A stretch of DNA of 64,000 bases from Piezodorus guildinii (GCA_023052935.1 CM041298.1:113168977-113232976); one strand, 5' to 3'. Positions 30,462 to 41,347 are shown, counted from the first letter of the stretch. The notes: generated by a model from the letters alone, not told the origin. Translations and numbers: made by a program.

Positions 30462-31281
30462 AAATAAAAAAAATGACTGATTCCTGATTATTCCACCTAT
30501 AATAGTTTCTACAGTCGACAATACATCCTCAATATAATTTAGAGGTAAAAATATTTTTTTTAAGAATTAATAAATTGAATTTCAATAGAACCATGTGTTT
30601 TATTAAATAATCTCTTATATTTTTTTATCAACAACAATCAGTTAGTTTCATCGGTTTTTATCACTCTTCATTAACTTTCAAAATGCCGTGTATTAGATAA
30701 TATTCTGTCTAAAATCTTTAGCTATCCAACGGTATATTATAAATCTATACTACTATTCTTCTGTTCAAAAACACAAAAATTGCATTAAAAAATGTTTTCG
30801 CTCTTTTCTCCTTTAGTTTAAAAATTCGTTTGACCAATTTATTTACCTGTTTTTTATAAACCATCAAAAGATGATTTTGTTACTTATTTTTTAATTTACA
30901 AAATTAAAGTTACTTTAGAGAAAGAAAATTTAAAATATCTGCATCTAAGCCTTGTCAATAACAATAATATCAGAATAGAACTTATATGATATTGAAGCCC
31001 ATTAAATTTTACATCGGTATAGCAAGTTATCAAAATTTTAAGAACCATTTTTGAGAAAATCGTAAAAATGTGCAGTGCAAAACAGTGGCATTTCTGGTCA
31101 GCGAAGTTTGGCAACAAAATTATTGTAACATCCTAGGCTTATAAAAACATCATAGACTTAAATATGAAGATTTAATTTTGTACGACTACGTGCTTGACTG
31201 AGCAAGTACACACACACAACTATTTTGTAGGACTTGTTTTTTTGGAATCAAAGGACCCTAAAGCGTTTTTTTTTAATTTTA

Positions 31282-31454
31282 AAGATTGAAGATGGTCTCG
31301 AGACCTTCTAGTTTAGTTACTTAGTGGAGTGATGCCAATGGGCATTTTTTCTTTATGTTTTTTCATGTATTTTATCATTACCAACATATTTACTTGTTGT
31401 ATTACAAAATAAAGTAGTAAATTTCAATACAAATATATATATAAAAAAAAAAAT
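31282..31454 (+). pseudogene. Jockey-clade LINE (family A), last codons and 3' UTR
   Basis: Only the end of the polymerase (GAAGATGGTCTCGAGACCTT encodes the RW..DLL tail) and the 3' UTR, finishing in a TAAAAAAAAAAA tail at 31442-31453. Plus strand, inserted into family X. Extreme 5' truncation. Confidence 0.75.
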
Positions 31455-31516
31455 TAAACATCGCTATACTATATATATTTTACTATACATTTCATATATA
31501 GGTATGTGAAGGTAAA

Positions 31517-32239
31517 GATGAATCATTATAAAATAAAGCATTACACACCGTGAAGGAAATACCTCAAGAGTCAGAAATATTTGAGGCATTGCTTGCATTC
31601 CAACGTCATTCTTCAAAGAAATTATAAAGATAAGCAGTCTCATTCTTCTGCTAATTAACCTAATAAACTTGCCATATAAGGAATAGATTCGGTTCATAAA
31701 TTTTCAACATCACGAATTAAATTATAACTGTTTGATGGGATAATGAACATTGCTTATACAGGAGATTTAAGCTTTAAGTCATCAAAATTACTAACTAGTG
31801 AAATAAAATTAGGGTATAATAAGACAACAAAAAAAAAACATGCAGACTGACGTCCGAGCATCTCACATGAACGTGAGGACACATCACTCGAAAAATCCTC
31901 AACAAGTAAAATAAATGAGTGTGTGTTCATGAGATCCCTTAAATTATCGGGATAGCTCTATTTGGGGAACCATGAAGGGGCTATTGATGTGAGATGTGCT
32001 GTATCTGATTTATATTTCTCCCTCACCTATTTCATTCAATGGAATACAATCAGCCGTATAAATGAATTATTTGTTTAAGGAAAAAAAATATCTAAAGTTA
32101 TAAAATATTGACAAATATTGGAGGCTATTTTTTATAATAGCGTCTAAAACCTGTGATTTTTGTAGCGCTATCTAGAGCCATTTTTTATAACTACATGTTC
32201 CATAGTTGAAATATTTTAAATTATGCCCTTTAAATTATT
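31517..32239. other. Unclassified stretch
   Basis: AT-rich with no repeat or gene recognised. 31843-31995 is of more mixed composition (GACTGACGTCCGAGCATCTC...) but without an open frame. Confidence 0.3.
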
Positions 32240-32531
32240 CTAGCGATACAAGACGACTTTTGCACTCAACCTGATTTCTCTGTTCTCACGCGGTTAACAA
32301 GGTTGCACAAGGTGGGATTGCGGAGCTTGTACCCAGTGAGAATAATTGTGTTGATAACATCGCGAACACTAAAATGGCGTGCAATGTTGTTGGGCTCCGT
32401 AAAGAACGAATTCCGAAAACGTTGGTATGCGCTGTACCGAATGGTAGGCCTTCGTTTCAACGTGTAGAGAAATTTAAGTATTTAGAATTTTTGATAAATA
32501 GAAAAAACGAAATCCAGGAGGAAATAACGTT
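32240..32531 (+). pseudogene. RTE-type LINE (family D), rearranged fragment
   Basis: Contains C-terminal codons (TRLHKVGLRSLYPVRIIVLI, then in another frame RIPKT..ALYRMVGLRF) followed, out of order, by the more N-terminal block VEKFKYLEFLINRKNEIQEE at 32462-32524. In intact copies the VEKFKYLGSI block comes first. The copy is interrupted at 32532 by a jockey LINE and continues at 33611. Confidence 0.65.
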
Positions 32532-32532
32532 A

Positions 32533-33610
32533 ATTTTTTTTTTTTTTTACTAAACATATTTATTGGTATTTACAACTGTATTATTACATAAAACAAGTAA
32601 ATGTGATGGACATAGTAAACTGACATGAAATACATGTAGAGACGCTACCCATTGGCAGCACTCTAAAAGTATTTTAAACTAGAAGGTCTCGAGGCCATCT
32701 TCTTTTCAGACGCCTCGGGGGATCGTCAGGAATGGTAGAGAATGACAGAATAGAAACTAGTGGATTAGAGTGGAATTGGAGTTTTTCATGGAATGATTGA
32801 TACCTGGTTCGGGCTAATTCAGAAACATATGGGACATTAAGGTCTTTATGGATGAGCTTATTCGTGACAAAGTAAGGAGCGTTAAGGATTTTACGAAGGA
32901 TTTTGGATTGTAAGGATTGGATACGAGAAGAATTCGATGGTTTAGTAGAGTCCCATAGCTCTATTCCGTAAGTCCATATCGGTCTTATGATGGTCATATA
33001 AATAAGTCTTTTGTAATTTAGGAGTAGGTGTCCAGTAAGTATTGAAGTAGTCAGAAACGTCGGGCAGTTTCTTGTCGTTTTAGTCTTGTATGGGGATTCC
33101 AAGTTAGAACTTTGGCAAGGTGGAGTCCTAGGTATCGAATCTGTTCAACAAGGGCTAGTGCAGTGTCATTAAAGGATACTGTAGGGCAGGAAGTCATTGG
33201 TTTACGACGAAGAGTAAATGTTATCTGGTGGGATTTGTTAGAATTAATTTTAATCCTCCAATTTCGGCACCGTACTTCAAGGTCTCGGATGTGGGATTGA
33301 AGAGTGTGGGAGGCTGTAACAGGATCATTATCTACTGATAGCACACACGTGTCATCAGCATAGGTAGAAAGGAAAGTGTTTGGATGGTTGGGATATCAGC
33401 TGTATAGACTGTATAAAGAACGGGTCCTAGGATGCTGCCTTGAGGAACACCAGCAGATTGATAAAACAGGGAGGAATAGGAACTATTGTGATTTATTTTA
33501 AAAGATCTATCAGCGAGGTAGGATTGGATAATTAGAAAATAGGTAGGAGGGAGGAATAGACGGAACTTGTAAAGCAATCCCGGGTGCCAGACTCGGTCAA
33601 AGGCCAAGTT
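32533..33610 (-). pseudogene. Jockey-clade LINE (family A), 5'-truncated copy
   Basis: 1.08 kb on the minus strand. In order: LAFDRVWHPGLLYKFRLFLP (RT block with catalytic Asp), YLADRSFKINHNSSYSS, AGVPQGSILGPVLYTVYTAD, the YADD region (read through a frameshift near 33370), LSVDNDPVTASHTLQSHIRD, IKINSNKSHQITFTLRRKPM, then RYLGLHLAKVLTWNPHTRLK, YMTIIRPIWTYGIELWDSTK, LQSKILRKILNAPYFVTNKL and the ending LKRRWPRDLLV. Two frame breaks separate three open frames. The A-tail is at 32533-32546 (T-run). It sits inside an RTE copy (GTTAA on both sides). Confidence 0.85.
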
Positions 33611-34135
33611 AAAATTAAAGACGGGAAATGCATGTTATTATTAATATCCAAAATTACTTTTCTCACGGCTTCCATCAAGAAACCTGAAGGTTGGAATTTA
33701 TAGAACTATTATTCATCCGACGGTTCTATACGAATGTGAAACATGGTCACTTACTTGAAGGATGAACAACGGATTAAGGTTTTCGAGAATGAGGTTTTAC
33801 GTACAACATTTTGTCTAAAGTGAGATGAGGCCAATGACATATTTAGAAGGTTACACAATGCGGAATTGCGGAGCTTGTACCCTGTCACTATAAATGAATT
33901 GACGTGTAAAGCTGTTGATATCAGTGAAAAACGAATTCCGAATATTTTTTTTTCTTCGATTTATTCGTATATTGTTTAAATTGTGTGATGCTTAAGTCTG
34001 ATCACGGAAACTTGGACTTAAACGGTGATCATCCGAAGAGTTGATCATTAATATCATTATTGGATTCTGTAAAAGCAGCATTTCTTTGTATCGGTATCGT
34101 ACCTTCGGATTCGGTAAGCCTATTGATGTTATTAT
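33611..34135 (+). pseudogene. RTE-type LINE (family D), continuation
   Basis: Plus-strand pieces: KLLFSRLPSRNLKVGIYRTI and HPTVLYECETWSLT around 33655-33760, then a decayed MNNGLRFSRMRFYVQ-type region and LRSLYPVTI-like sequence near 33870. The family's 3' end GATTCGGTAAGCCTATTGATG appears at about 34098-34120. 33955-34085 between them is not identified. Confidence 0.65.
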
Positions 34136-34391
34136 TTTGTTCTCTATCACTACTATTATTCTTAAACAAGTAATATATGTTACAATACACTTCTGTTAAT
34201 TACATAATGGGACGCTCGTACCTTCCTTCCCCACCCTAGATTAACACTCCAGCGACGATGGGGTCGTGACTAAACAAGCTGACTCAAGACCTGTTAAATT
34301 AGTGCTTGGCCCCTCGGAATTCCACACAGCTGAGACAATCCTATGTCGTTCGGGTTCAATCCTGCGTCTACTCGAATAAACCTTCCGAAAA

Positions 34392-34520
34392 TCTGGTGCG
34401 CGCAACACACGACTTTCACTTGCCTAGATTTTAAAAGTACTTTATGTATAAATAAATAATTATAAAATGAAATTTTATTTAATTTCGTTGGAAACATATG
34501 TTTAAATAAAACAAGATAAA
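34392..34520 (-). repeat. Family X terminal fragment
   Basis: AATCTGGTGCGCGCAACACA, CGACTTTCACTTGCCTAGAT, then AAATGAAATTTTATTTAATT. The copy stops after the first module. 34136-34391 to its left is unclassified. Confidence 0.6.
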
Positions 34521-35118
34521 ATGTTCGCTTAACTACGGTGATCAGAATACGGCATTAATTGTCCTTTCATAAAGATAAGTCAATTACAGAAAATACGTGA
34601 AATGCCTAAAGCTAATGACCCTACTTCCTTGATCAATGAATACGCGTAAATGGGCATAAGAGGGACTAGGTTATATTTTAAACATTAAGTGAAAAATATT
34701 CATATGATCTTTTCATATGACAATTCATTGAGTAAAAAAACCTGTACACTGATTGTAATATCTGCGTAAACAATATCACTAATTGTTATAAAGATGGTTG
34801 TACATCTTCGTTCAATATTTAGAAGTGAGAGAATGGCATTATGCCACATATATATTCCAACTGAAGCTGGATATTATATTAATATATTAACTGGATAAGC
34901 TGCCCTTGGGGAACATGAAATTGTGCAGTTTCGAGACGTATGTCTTAAAGTTACTCTAGGACTAATACCATAGTTCTCATATGGTATCTTATTATAAGAT
35001 TAAAGTCAATGATCAGAAAAATACAGACTGTAATGCGCAATAAAGGAAGACGGTCTGTGAAAAAAAAAAAAAAATTCATGAACGGAACCACATCCTATGG
35101 GCTCAGTCTTTTTATTAA
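34521..35118. other. Unclassified stretch
   Basis: AT-rich, no reading frame or repeat recognised, with an A-run at 35059-35073. Confidence 0.3.
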
Positions 35119-36491
35119 GTTTTACTTTCACTTACTATAAATAGGAAGGGGAAGTATTGCGATCGCGAAAATTTTCGAATTCCAGTTTTCAACGGAAATA
35201 CACGTTTTAGGGTCCCCTGAGTCCAAATAACCAAGTCCCGCAAAAAGGTCTATGTGTGTGTGTGGTAACTCCCGGGCGGAAACGGTAAGTCCTAAGAAGC
35301 TGAAATTTCATATTTAGACAACAATACGCCCGAGACGTGACAAAACTTTTTTCATCAAAATGAGCTTACTAGAAGAGGCACTTTATACCATGCATTTTGC
35401 ACCTTTTTTCGATTTTCTCAAAAACGGCTCAAACGATTTTCATTAAACTCGCTATATCGATGTAAAATTTAATGGGCTTTAATATCATGTAGGTTTCATT
35501 CTGATTGAAATAGTTTTACAGGGCCTAACTGCCGTTATTTTAAATTGTCCTCCTCTGAAGTACTTTTGATTTTGTAGATATTATAAAAATAACCATATCA
35601 TCTTGTCACTATTGATAAAAAACAGGCAAATAAATATTTTGAACGAATGCGATATCCAAATAAAGGAGAATACTGAAATAATATTTTTTTAGTGCAATTT
35701 TATGTTTTTGAACATAAGAACAGTAAAAGTATTATCTTATACGCAAGCTTGTAAAAGTTAACAAAGAGTGTTGGAAAGCCAATAAAACTAACTGATTGTT
35801 ATAGATAATAATGTAATCGATTTTTAACAAAACACATGTTTCAATAGAAATTCTATTTAATTAGTTTTTTTAATATTTTCACTCATTTTGTCGAAAACGG
35901 TTCCGACGATTTTGATTAAACTCGCTATATCGATGTAAAATTTAATGGGCTTTGATATCATTTACGTTTCATTAGGATTAAAATGATCTGACAGGGCTTA
36001 AATGCCGATATTTTAAATTTTCTTTATCTAAAGTACCTTTAATTTAGTCGATTCTATAAAAATAACTATATTATCTTGTTACTACTGATGAAAAACAGGT
36101 AAATATATAAATTGAATGAATTCGAAACCCAACTAAAGAAGAAAACAGAAACAATATTTTTTTAATGCAATTTTTCGTTTTTGAACATATGAGCAGTAAT
36201 ATACATTTATGATATACCGTTGTAAAGCTAAAGATTTTTGAAAAAATATTATATCATGCACGAGCTTTTAAAAGTTAACATAGAGTGTTGAAAAGTCGAT
36301 AAAACTAAGAGATCATTTTTTTTTAGATAATAATATAATAGATTTTTTTAATAAAACACATGTTTCTTTAGAAATTCCATTTAATTAATTCTTAAATGGT
36401 TTCAATTATTTTTATCTCTATTTTTGAAAATTTTTTAATTGATTCTAAAAACGGAGGTAAGTGAAAGTCGTTTGTTGCCCGCACCAGATTT
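35119..36491 (+). repeat. Family X with 470-bp internal duplication
   Basis: Starts TTTACTTTCACTTACTATAA and ends GTTGCCCGCACCAGATTTTG. At 35889 the sequence jumps back from the late module to CGAAAACGGTTCCGACGATT, a position already passed at about 35419, and then proceeds to the end. The block of about 470 bp is therefore present twice in tandem, with noticeable divergence between units (older than the copy's latest changes). Confidence 0.75.
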
Positions 36492-37067
36492 TGTTGGGCT
36501 AGATTTGGACAAAGATTTACATGGATAAGCAAAGCGTACTTATGGTTTTGACAATAATTTTAAATAATGGAAAAATAATTGTACAACCATCCAACTCCTT
36601 TTAAGTCGCCGAGGACATATTAATAATTCTTAGGACTGAATCATAGCTTTGATAAAAAGTATGGAATAACGATTGGATGCCGTCACTAAGAGAGATCGCA
36701 GAACGAGATAGTAACGTAAAGCTGAAGAAAAGATTAGCAATTATCCAGTAATTTCACATTGGCCAAGGCTGCTTCAGCGTTGTTGTAGTTTAGAGACTTC
36801 CACAGTAAATTAGAACAGGTTAAAAAAAATCTGGTATCTGCAATTCTAAATAATAATCCAATAAAATTCCGCTGAATAAAATTCAATAAAAATCTTTCAG
36901 GGAAAAACCATATACCCGAAATCTCTCCACGCACGACTGCCTCCTTCTTAACACCTCCTAAATTACACTTTTTTTTTTCTTCCTCTTTTCTCATCTTCGC
37001 ATTCAAGTCATTCGAACCTGTCAGAAGCTTTGGGATAACAAGCAAATGTGTGAAAAGTAAGCAGCAG
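36492..37067. other. Unclassified stretch
   Basis: Non-repetitive by eye. A 103-codon minus frame (36734-37045) has a Lys/Glu-rich N-terminal half and no recognisable domain. I do not support it as a gene. Confidence 0.3.
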
Positions 37068-37260
37068 AGATATCAGGCATGGGGAAAGAAAATGCCCAGC
37101 AGCATCACTCTCAAGGCTTTAATTTAGCAAAGGAGGGTCTCTCATCCAGCTTCTCTTCTGACAACATATACGAACTCTCTATTCTTGTTTTCACAGTAAA
37201 CTGACCGGACATGACAATATACTTGTAAACGAAGCGTCTATAGCCGAAATTACTCTTAAC
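37068..37260. pseudogene. LINE 3' fragment with internal inversion
   Basis: 37071-37156 is the reverse complement of the segment at about 16670-16760 (GTCAGAAGA... to TGCTGGGCATTTTC). 37160-37240 matches 16585-16660 in direct orientation (TACGAACTCTCTATTCTTGT, then GACCGGACATGACAATA). One half is thus inverted relative to the other at a junction near 37157. Confidence 0.6.
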
Positions 37261-37924
37261 TCCTGAGTTTTTCAATTTAAAACCCATAGGCTCTTCGTAT
37301 CTTCCCTTTAGACAACTACTGTACGATGTAAAGGAGTGTCTCGAGGAATCTCAAAGCGAAACTAAAACCATTGTTTAACTGTTCATCTTTTAAATATCCA
37401 GCGACACCAGTAAGTATTCCAATCCTGCCGCCTTTCATATTTCTCTGTATTTTTTTCAATAATGAACCTGGTCTAATTGACCAAAAAAAAAAAAAATAAA
37501 AAAAATAATAATAATAATAAAATTACCATCCGTCAAATTTTAGGGCTAACGTTATTAATTTTATTTACATATCTTAAATATAAATCGAATGATGAAAAAA
37601 AATTTTAAAAAATGCGCCCGTCCGCCGTGTGAATAATAAATAAATTGATAAATCTTTTTCTTTTCCCTGAAGTCACAAACCATGTTAATTATTGGCTCTG
37701 TGATTTAGCCTAAAAGAGATCACAAATTGATTCTCAATCATTAATTATAAGGTAGGATGATCACTCCTTATTCCTTTTTTTTTCATGTATGCCAAGCCAG
37801 TTTTCTACTAGAAAATTGTTGTCTATTGTTGTTGTTTACTAGAAAGTTGTTGGCAATTGTGCATGAAACATTTAAATTCTATTAAGTTGCATGCTCTAAT
37901 ATTAATAATTAATACTTTATACTA
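37261..37924. other. Unclassified stretch
   Basis: AT-rich with an A/T simple region at 37482-37520 (AAAAAAATAATAATAATAA). No gene or known repeat seen. Confidence 0.3.
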
Positions 37925-38310
37925 TATATCATGGCCGCTTACTTTGAAGGATGAACAACGGCTTATTAAGGTCTTCAAAAATAAGGTACTGCGTAAAATT
38001 GTTGGTCTGAAGAGAGATGAGGCCACTGGGGAGTTTAGAAGGTTGCACAACGTGGAATTGCGGAGTTTGTACAATGTGAATATAATTGAGACGATAGCAT
38101 CGCGGAGACTGAAATGAGCGTAAAGTTGTTGGGCTCGGTGAGGAACGGATTCCGAGAAAGATGGTATTCGCTGAACCGACTGGCAGGCGTCCAAAAGGTA
38201 GGCCGAAGCGTCGATGGGAGGATTGCATTAAGGCTGATCTCGGGGGCTTGGGCTTGACCGGTGAACATTGGACGAGTCTGTGCAGGCAAAGTTTGGTTAT
38301 TTTCAATTTA
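37925..38310 (+). pseudogene. RTE-type LINE (family D), C-terminal fragment
   Basis: Plus strand: WPLTLKDEQRLIKVFKNKVL, RKIVGLKRDEATGEFRRLHN and VELRSLYNVNIIETIASRRL, a stop, then in another frame RKMVFAEPTGRRPKGRPKRR, WEDCIKADLGGLGLTGEHWT and SLCRQ. It gives the best readable C-terminus of the family. The usual (TTA)n tail is lost, and the sequence runs into a family Y end. Confidence 0.8.
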
Positions 38311-38319
38311 AAAAAAAAT

Positions 38320-38612
38320 AATAATCCCATCTTAAAATTTGAGTTCCTACATTTCAAGATACGAAGAATCTGACTAAGGAGTATGCCTGCAGTACAAATT
38401 TATCCGACAAAATAAAAATGAATTATTTAAATTGGTCAAGAAATAGCAGAGATATAGCGTTTTGAAATGAGCAGTAGTAATAGAACATTTTCCTTAAATT
38501 AATTGTTTGCTTTTCATACTAGTTAATTACCTTCGAACAGCTATATAATCTGTGTAACTAATTTATATCTGTATTTTCTTTTATTACACAAAGATACTGA
38601 AGTACTCTTTTA
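38320..38612 (-). repeat. Family Y fragment
   Basis: Minus strand: CTACATTTCAAGATACGAAG (complement of the family Y 3' end), then GAAATAGCAGAGATATAGCG and GCTTTTCATACTAGTTAATTAC. The middle is missing. Confidence 0.5.
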
Positions 38613-38617
38613 GTTGT

Positions 38618-39524
38618 TACTTTCACTTACCTATATATGAGATATATAGTAAGGGAAAGTATTGCGATCGTGAAAATTTTCGAATTCCAGTTTTCGACGA
38701 AAATACACGTTTTAGGGCCTCCTGAGCACAAATAACCAAGTCCCGAAAAAAGGTATGTGTGTCTGTGTGTGTGTGGTAACTCCCTCACGTAAACGAAAAT
38801 TCCTATAAAACTGAAATTTCATATTTAAGACAACTATACGCCCGAGATGTTACGAAAACTTTTTCATCAATATCAAGTCACCAGAAGAGCCACTTTATAC
38901 ATTTTACATCTTTTTACCATTTTCTCAAAAACGGCTCTAACGATTTTGATTAAACTCGCTATGTCGATGTAAAATTTAATGGGTTTTAACATCATGTAGG
39001 TTTCATACTGATTAAAATAGCCTTACAGTGCTTAAATGCCGATATTTTAAATTTTCTTTCTCTAAAGTACCTTTAATTTTGTAGATATTATAAAAATAAC
39101 CATATCATCTTGTCACCATTGATAAAAAAACAGGCAAATAAATATTTTGAACGAATTCGATATCCAAATAAAGGAAAAAAATGAATTTTTATTTTTTTAA
39201 TGCAATTTTATGTTTTTGAACATAAGAACAGTTTTACACATGTATAATGTAACGTTGAAAAGCTAAAGATTTTAGAAAAAATATCTTATACCCAAGCTTG
39301 TAAAAGTTAGTAAAGAGTGATGAAAAGCCAATTAAACTAACTGATTATTTTAGATAATAATGTAATCGATTTTTAACAAAACACATGTTTCTATAGAAAT
39401 TCATTTTAATTATTTTTTTTTAATATTTTCACTAATTTGTTTATCTCTAACAGTATTTGAAAATTCGTTAGTCGATTTTAAAAACGGAGGTTAGTGAAAG
39501 TCGTGTGTACGGGTACCAGATTTT
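38618..39524 (+). repeat. Family X, full-length single unit
   Basis: Starts TTACTTTCACTTACCTATATATGAGATATATAG and ends GTGAAAGTCGTGTGTACGGGT + ACCAGATTTTT. About 905 bp without the internal duplications seen in other copies, so it is the best guide to the unit length. No open frame. 39525-39733 after it is unclassified. Confidence 0.8.
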
Positions 39525-39735
39525 TATCTAATGTTATCCTAAAGGGACTTTGGTGCCAGAATAAACAAAGAATTTATTATTATAATTATTAAATGTAGTA
39601 TTTCTTTTGGAAAATACGAAAAAAGAAAGTTACGAGTATTCCTAATTGTAGAAACTGAACGTACAACAGAAATAACATGATTTGACATGATAAACACTAG
39701 ACCGCGAGTAGGTTCCAACTACAGCCCCGATTCTA

Positions 39736-40647
39736 TTGGGTTGTTTCACATGAAATGTCCGTTTTAATAGTTTCTGAAATAGATAAAGGATTTTACAAGT
39801 CCCTCTTGTTTTCTTCTGAATGTTTACATATTTAAATAAACAGTTACAAATCCTCTACCTTTGTATTTTAAACATTTGCTTCCCAATCAATTACCCACTT
39901 TTTAGTATACCCCCAAATATGAACATGGAAACACGTGATTTTCGAGTAATATTTTTGTACGAGTTTAAACTCGGCCATTCAGCAGCTGAGACCGCTAGAA
40001 ATATTTGCAAGGCGTTCAGGGAAGGGAGTGTTAATGAACGGACCATTCGCTGTTGGTTTGCTAAGTTTTCAGCTGGGGATACCGACTTGGAAAACTTGCT
40101 CCGAGGAAGACCTCCGTCCGTAATAGACAACGATGTCTTCAAACATACAGTAGAAAGAAACCCCTACCAAACAGTTGAAGGACTCTCAGCACAACTAAAT
40201 GCAAGTGCATCTACCGTTTCCAGACATTTAAAGTATATTGGGAAAGTATACATGGGTACCTCATGATCTCACTGAGCGGCAGCAAGACCCCATGTTTCAA
40301 AACATACCGTGCAAAAATTGAAAGAACTGGGCTACGAAGTTCTTCCGCACCCACCATATTCTCCCGACTTGTCTCCAACAGATTACCACCTGTTCAGGAA
40401 TTTAGGCAACTTCGTCAAAGGAAAAAGTTTTTAAAATGATGATCAAGTGAAAAGTGCGTTTTCAGATTTTGTTTCACTTTAAAGATCAGAGTTTTTCAGT
40501 TCGGGGATAAAAAAGTTGGTGTCACGTTGGGAAAAATGTGTAGAAAAAGAAGGTAAGTACTTCGAATAAAATTATCTTGTTTTAATATCGTATTTTTAAT
40601 AAAAATCCTTTACCTTGAAAACGGACATTTCATGTGACATAACCCAA
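39736..40647 (+). mobile_element. Mariner transposon M4, internally deleted
   Basis: 912 bp with termini TTGGGTTGTTTCACATGAAA and TTTCATGTGACATAACCCAA, flanked by TA (39734-39735 and 40648-40649). Shares the junction GAGCGGCAGCAAGACCCCA with M1 and M3. The best preserved copy of this mariner family in the window. Confidence 0.92.
39919..40569 (+). pseudogene. Mariner transposase (M4), deleted
   Basis: ATG at 39919 is the start shared by the family (MNMETRDFRVIFLYEFKLGH). The open part runs 116 codons through the paired helix-turn-helix DNA-binding domain (AAETARNICK, TIRCWFAKFSAGD, GRPPSVIDND, LSAQLNASASTVSRHLK) and stops shortly after. Beyond the deletion junction, in another frame, come QKLKELGYEVLPHPPYSPDL and SPTDYHLFRNLGNF (third catalytic Asp), ending EKEGKYFE. 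The first two catalytic Asp regions are missing. It could at most give a DNA-binding fragment. Confidence 0.85.
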
Positions 40648-40649
40648 TA

Positions 40650-41020
40650 GTTACTCATTAAAGAGTAAATCGGAACTACAACCGAATTCGCGGTTCGCGA
40701 AGGAAACCTCTGGATGAAAGGACCGCACCGCACAAGCGACAATTAGCAGAAGGCCGGGTCACAAAGCGGCCGATGGTGATTGGATCGATGGCACGACTCC
40801 CTCCAATTAACAATGTTCTCAATTAATTGATAATAACTCCATCGGGCAGCCCTTTCATCAATGGCGATTGAATTAAAGCGAAAACATATATATATTCCGT
40901 GGGTATTGCGACGAAATTGAGAACCGGTCAATGAGTGGTCAAATCCTAAAATAGAACTCCAATTTTATATATACAAGATAAAAAAATCTGGTAGTTGAAA
41001 AAAAAAAAAAAAAAAGGTTG
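40650..41020. other. Unclassified stretch
   Basis: More balanced composition at 40660-40940. No reading frame with a motif and no repeat match. Ends in an A-run at 41000-41014 near a family Y start. Confidence 0.3.
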
Positions 41021-41055
41021 CAAATTATTACACAATGATTTATTATTTCGAAATA

Positions 41056-41347
41056 TACTGGGATCACTTGTAGCTGGGTGGCTAGCGTAACAGCCTCCCA
41101 TGCTAAAGGTCACGGGTTCAAACCCGCAGGTGGTCCTAGGATTTTTTAATGGGAGTAAAAAATCCAGTACGCCGTCCTTCGGAGGGGACGTTAAAAGGGG
41201 GTCCCGTGCCTGTGCGATGTCAGGTACTCGTTAAAGATCCCTATCCTAATAAAACCTGGATAGGTAAAATTTAGGACTCCCACTGTAGCATCGTCCGATT
41301 AGCCATAGTAGCATAAAGTGACGTTAAATAAATAAACAAATAAACAA
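41056..41347 (+). mobile_element. tRNA-derived SINE (family S), intact insertion
   Basis: 292 bp between a perfect 14-bp duplication, ATTATTTCGAAATA (41042-41055 and 41348-41361). The tRNA-like head has A box TAGCTGGGTGGCTAGCG and B box GGGTTCAAACCC. Body: TAATGGGAGTAAAAAATCC, the CGTCCTTCGGAGGGGACG hairpin, GATGTCAGGTACTCGTTAAA and CATCGTCCGATTAGCCATAG. Tail (AAATAAAC)n-like. It is the reference copy of the family and probably one of the youngest. Confidence 0.92.

Larger units (their letters stand above)
29971..30536 (+). mobile_element. Tandem hammerhead retroelement array (retrozyme-like)
   Basis: 566-bp insertion flanked by a perfect 14-bp duplication, ATTTAGAGGTAAAA (29957-29970 and 30537-30550). 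It contains three head-to-tail monomers of about 175-180 bp. Each has GTTTATGCTTGGACA, CTCAGTAATG, a hammerhead-like core, an A-rich stretch, GACTGATTCCTGATTATTCC, ACAGTCGAC and CTCAATATAA. The first 70 bp (29971-30040) is an inverted, shortened piece of the monomer (GGAATCAGTCAT...). There is no open frame. The architecture matches metazoan retrozymes: small non-coding tandem elements with type I hammerheads, thought to move through circular RNA using Penelope-like RT. Confidence 0.8.
29886..31266 (-). repeat. Family X copy split by a hammerhead array and a LINE tail
   Basis: Minus strand, starting AATCTGGTGCGCACAACACA and running to GGACCCTAAAGCG. The hammerhead array at 29971-30536 splits it, duplicating ATTTAGAGGTAAAA. 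A jockey 3' end (31282-31454) splits the start-side end, which resumes at about 31465-31516 (TTCATATATAGGTATGTGAA). Removal of both inserts leaves a near full-length family X unit. Confidence 0.75.

Noticed and set aside
30060..30536. A CRISPR-like or satellite array
   Set aside because: Only three units of about 175-180 bp, in a eukaryotic TE context with target duplication; the hammerhead cores and inverted 5' arm explain it better.
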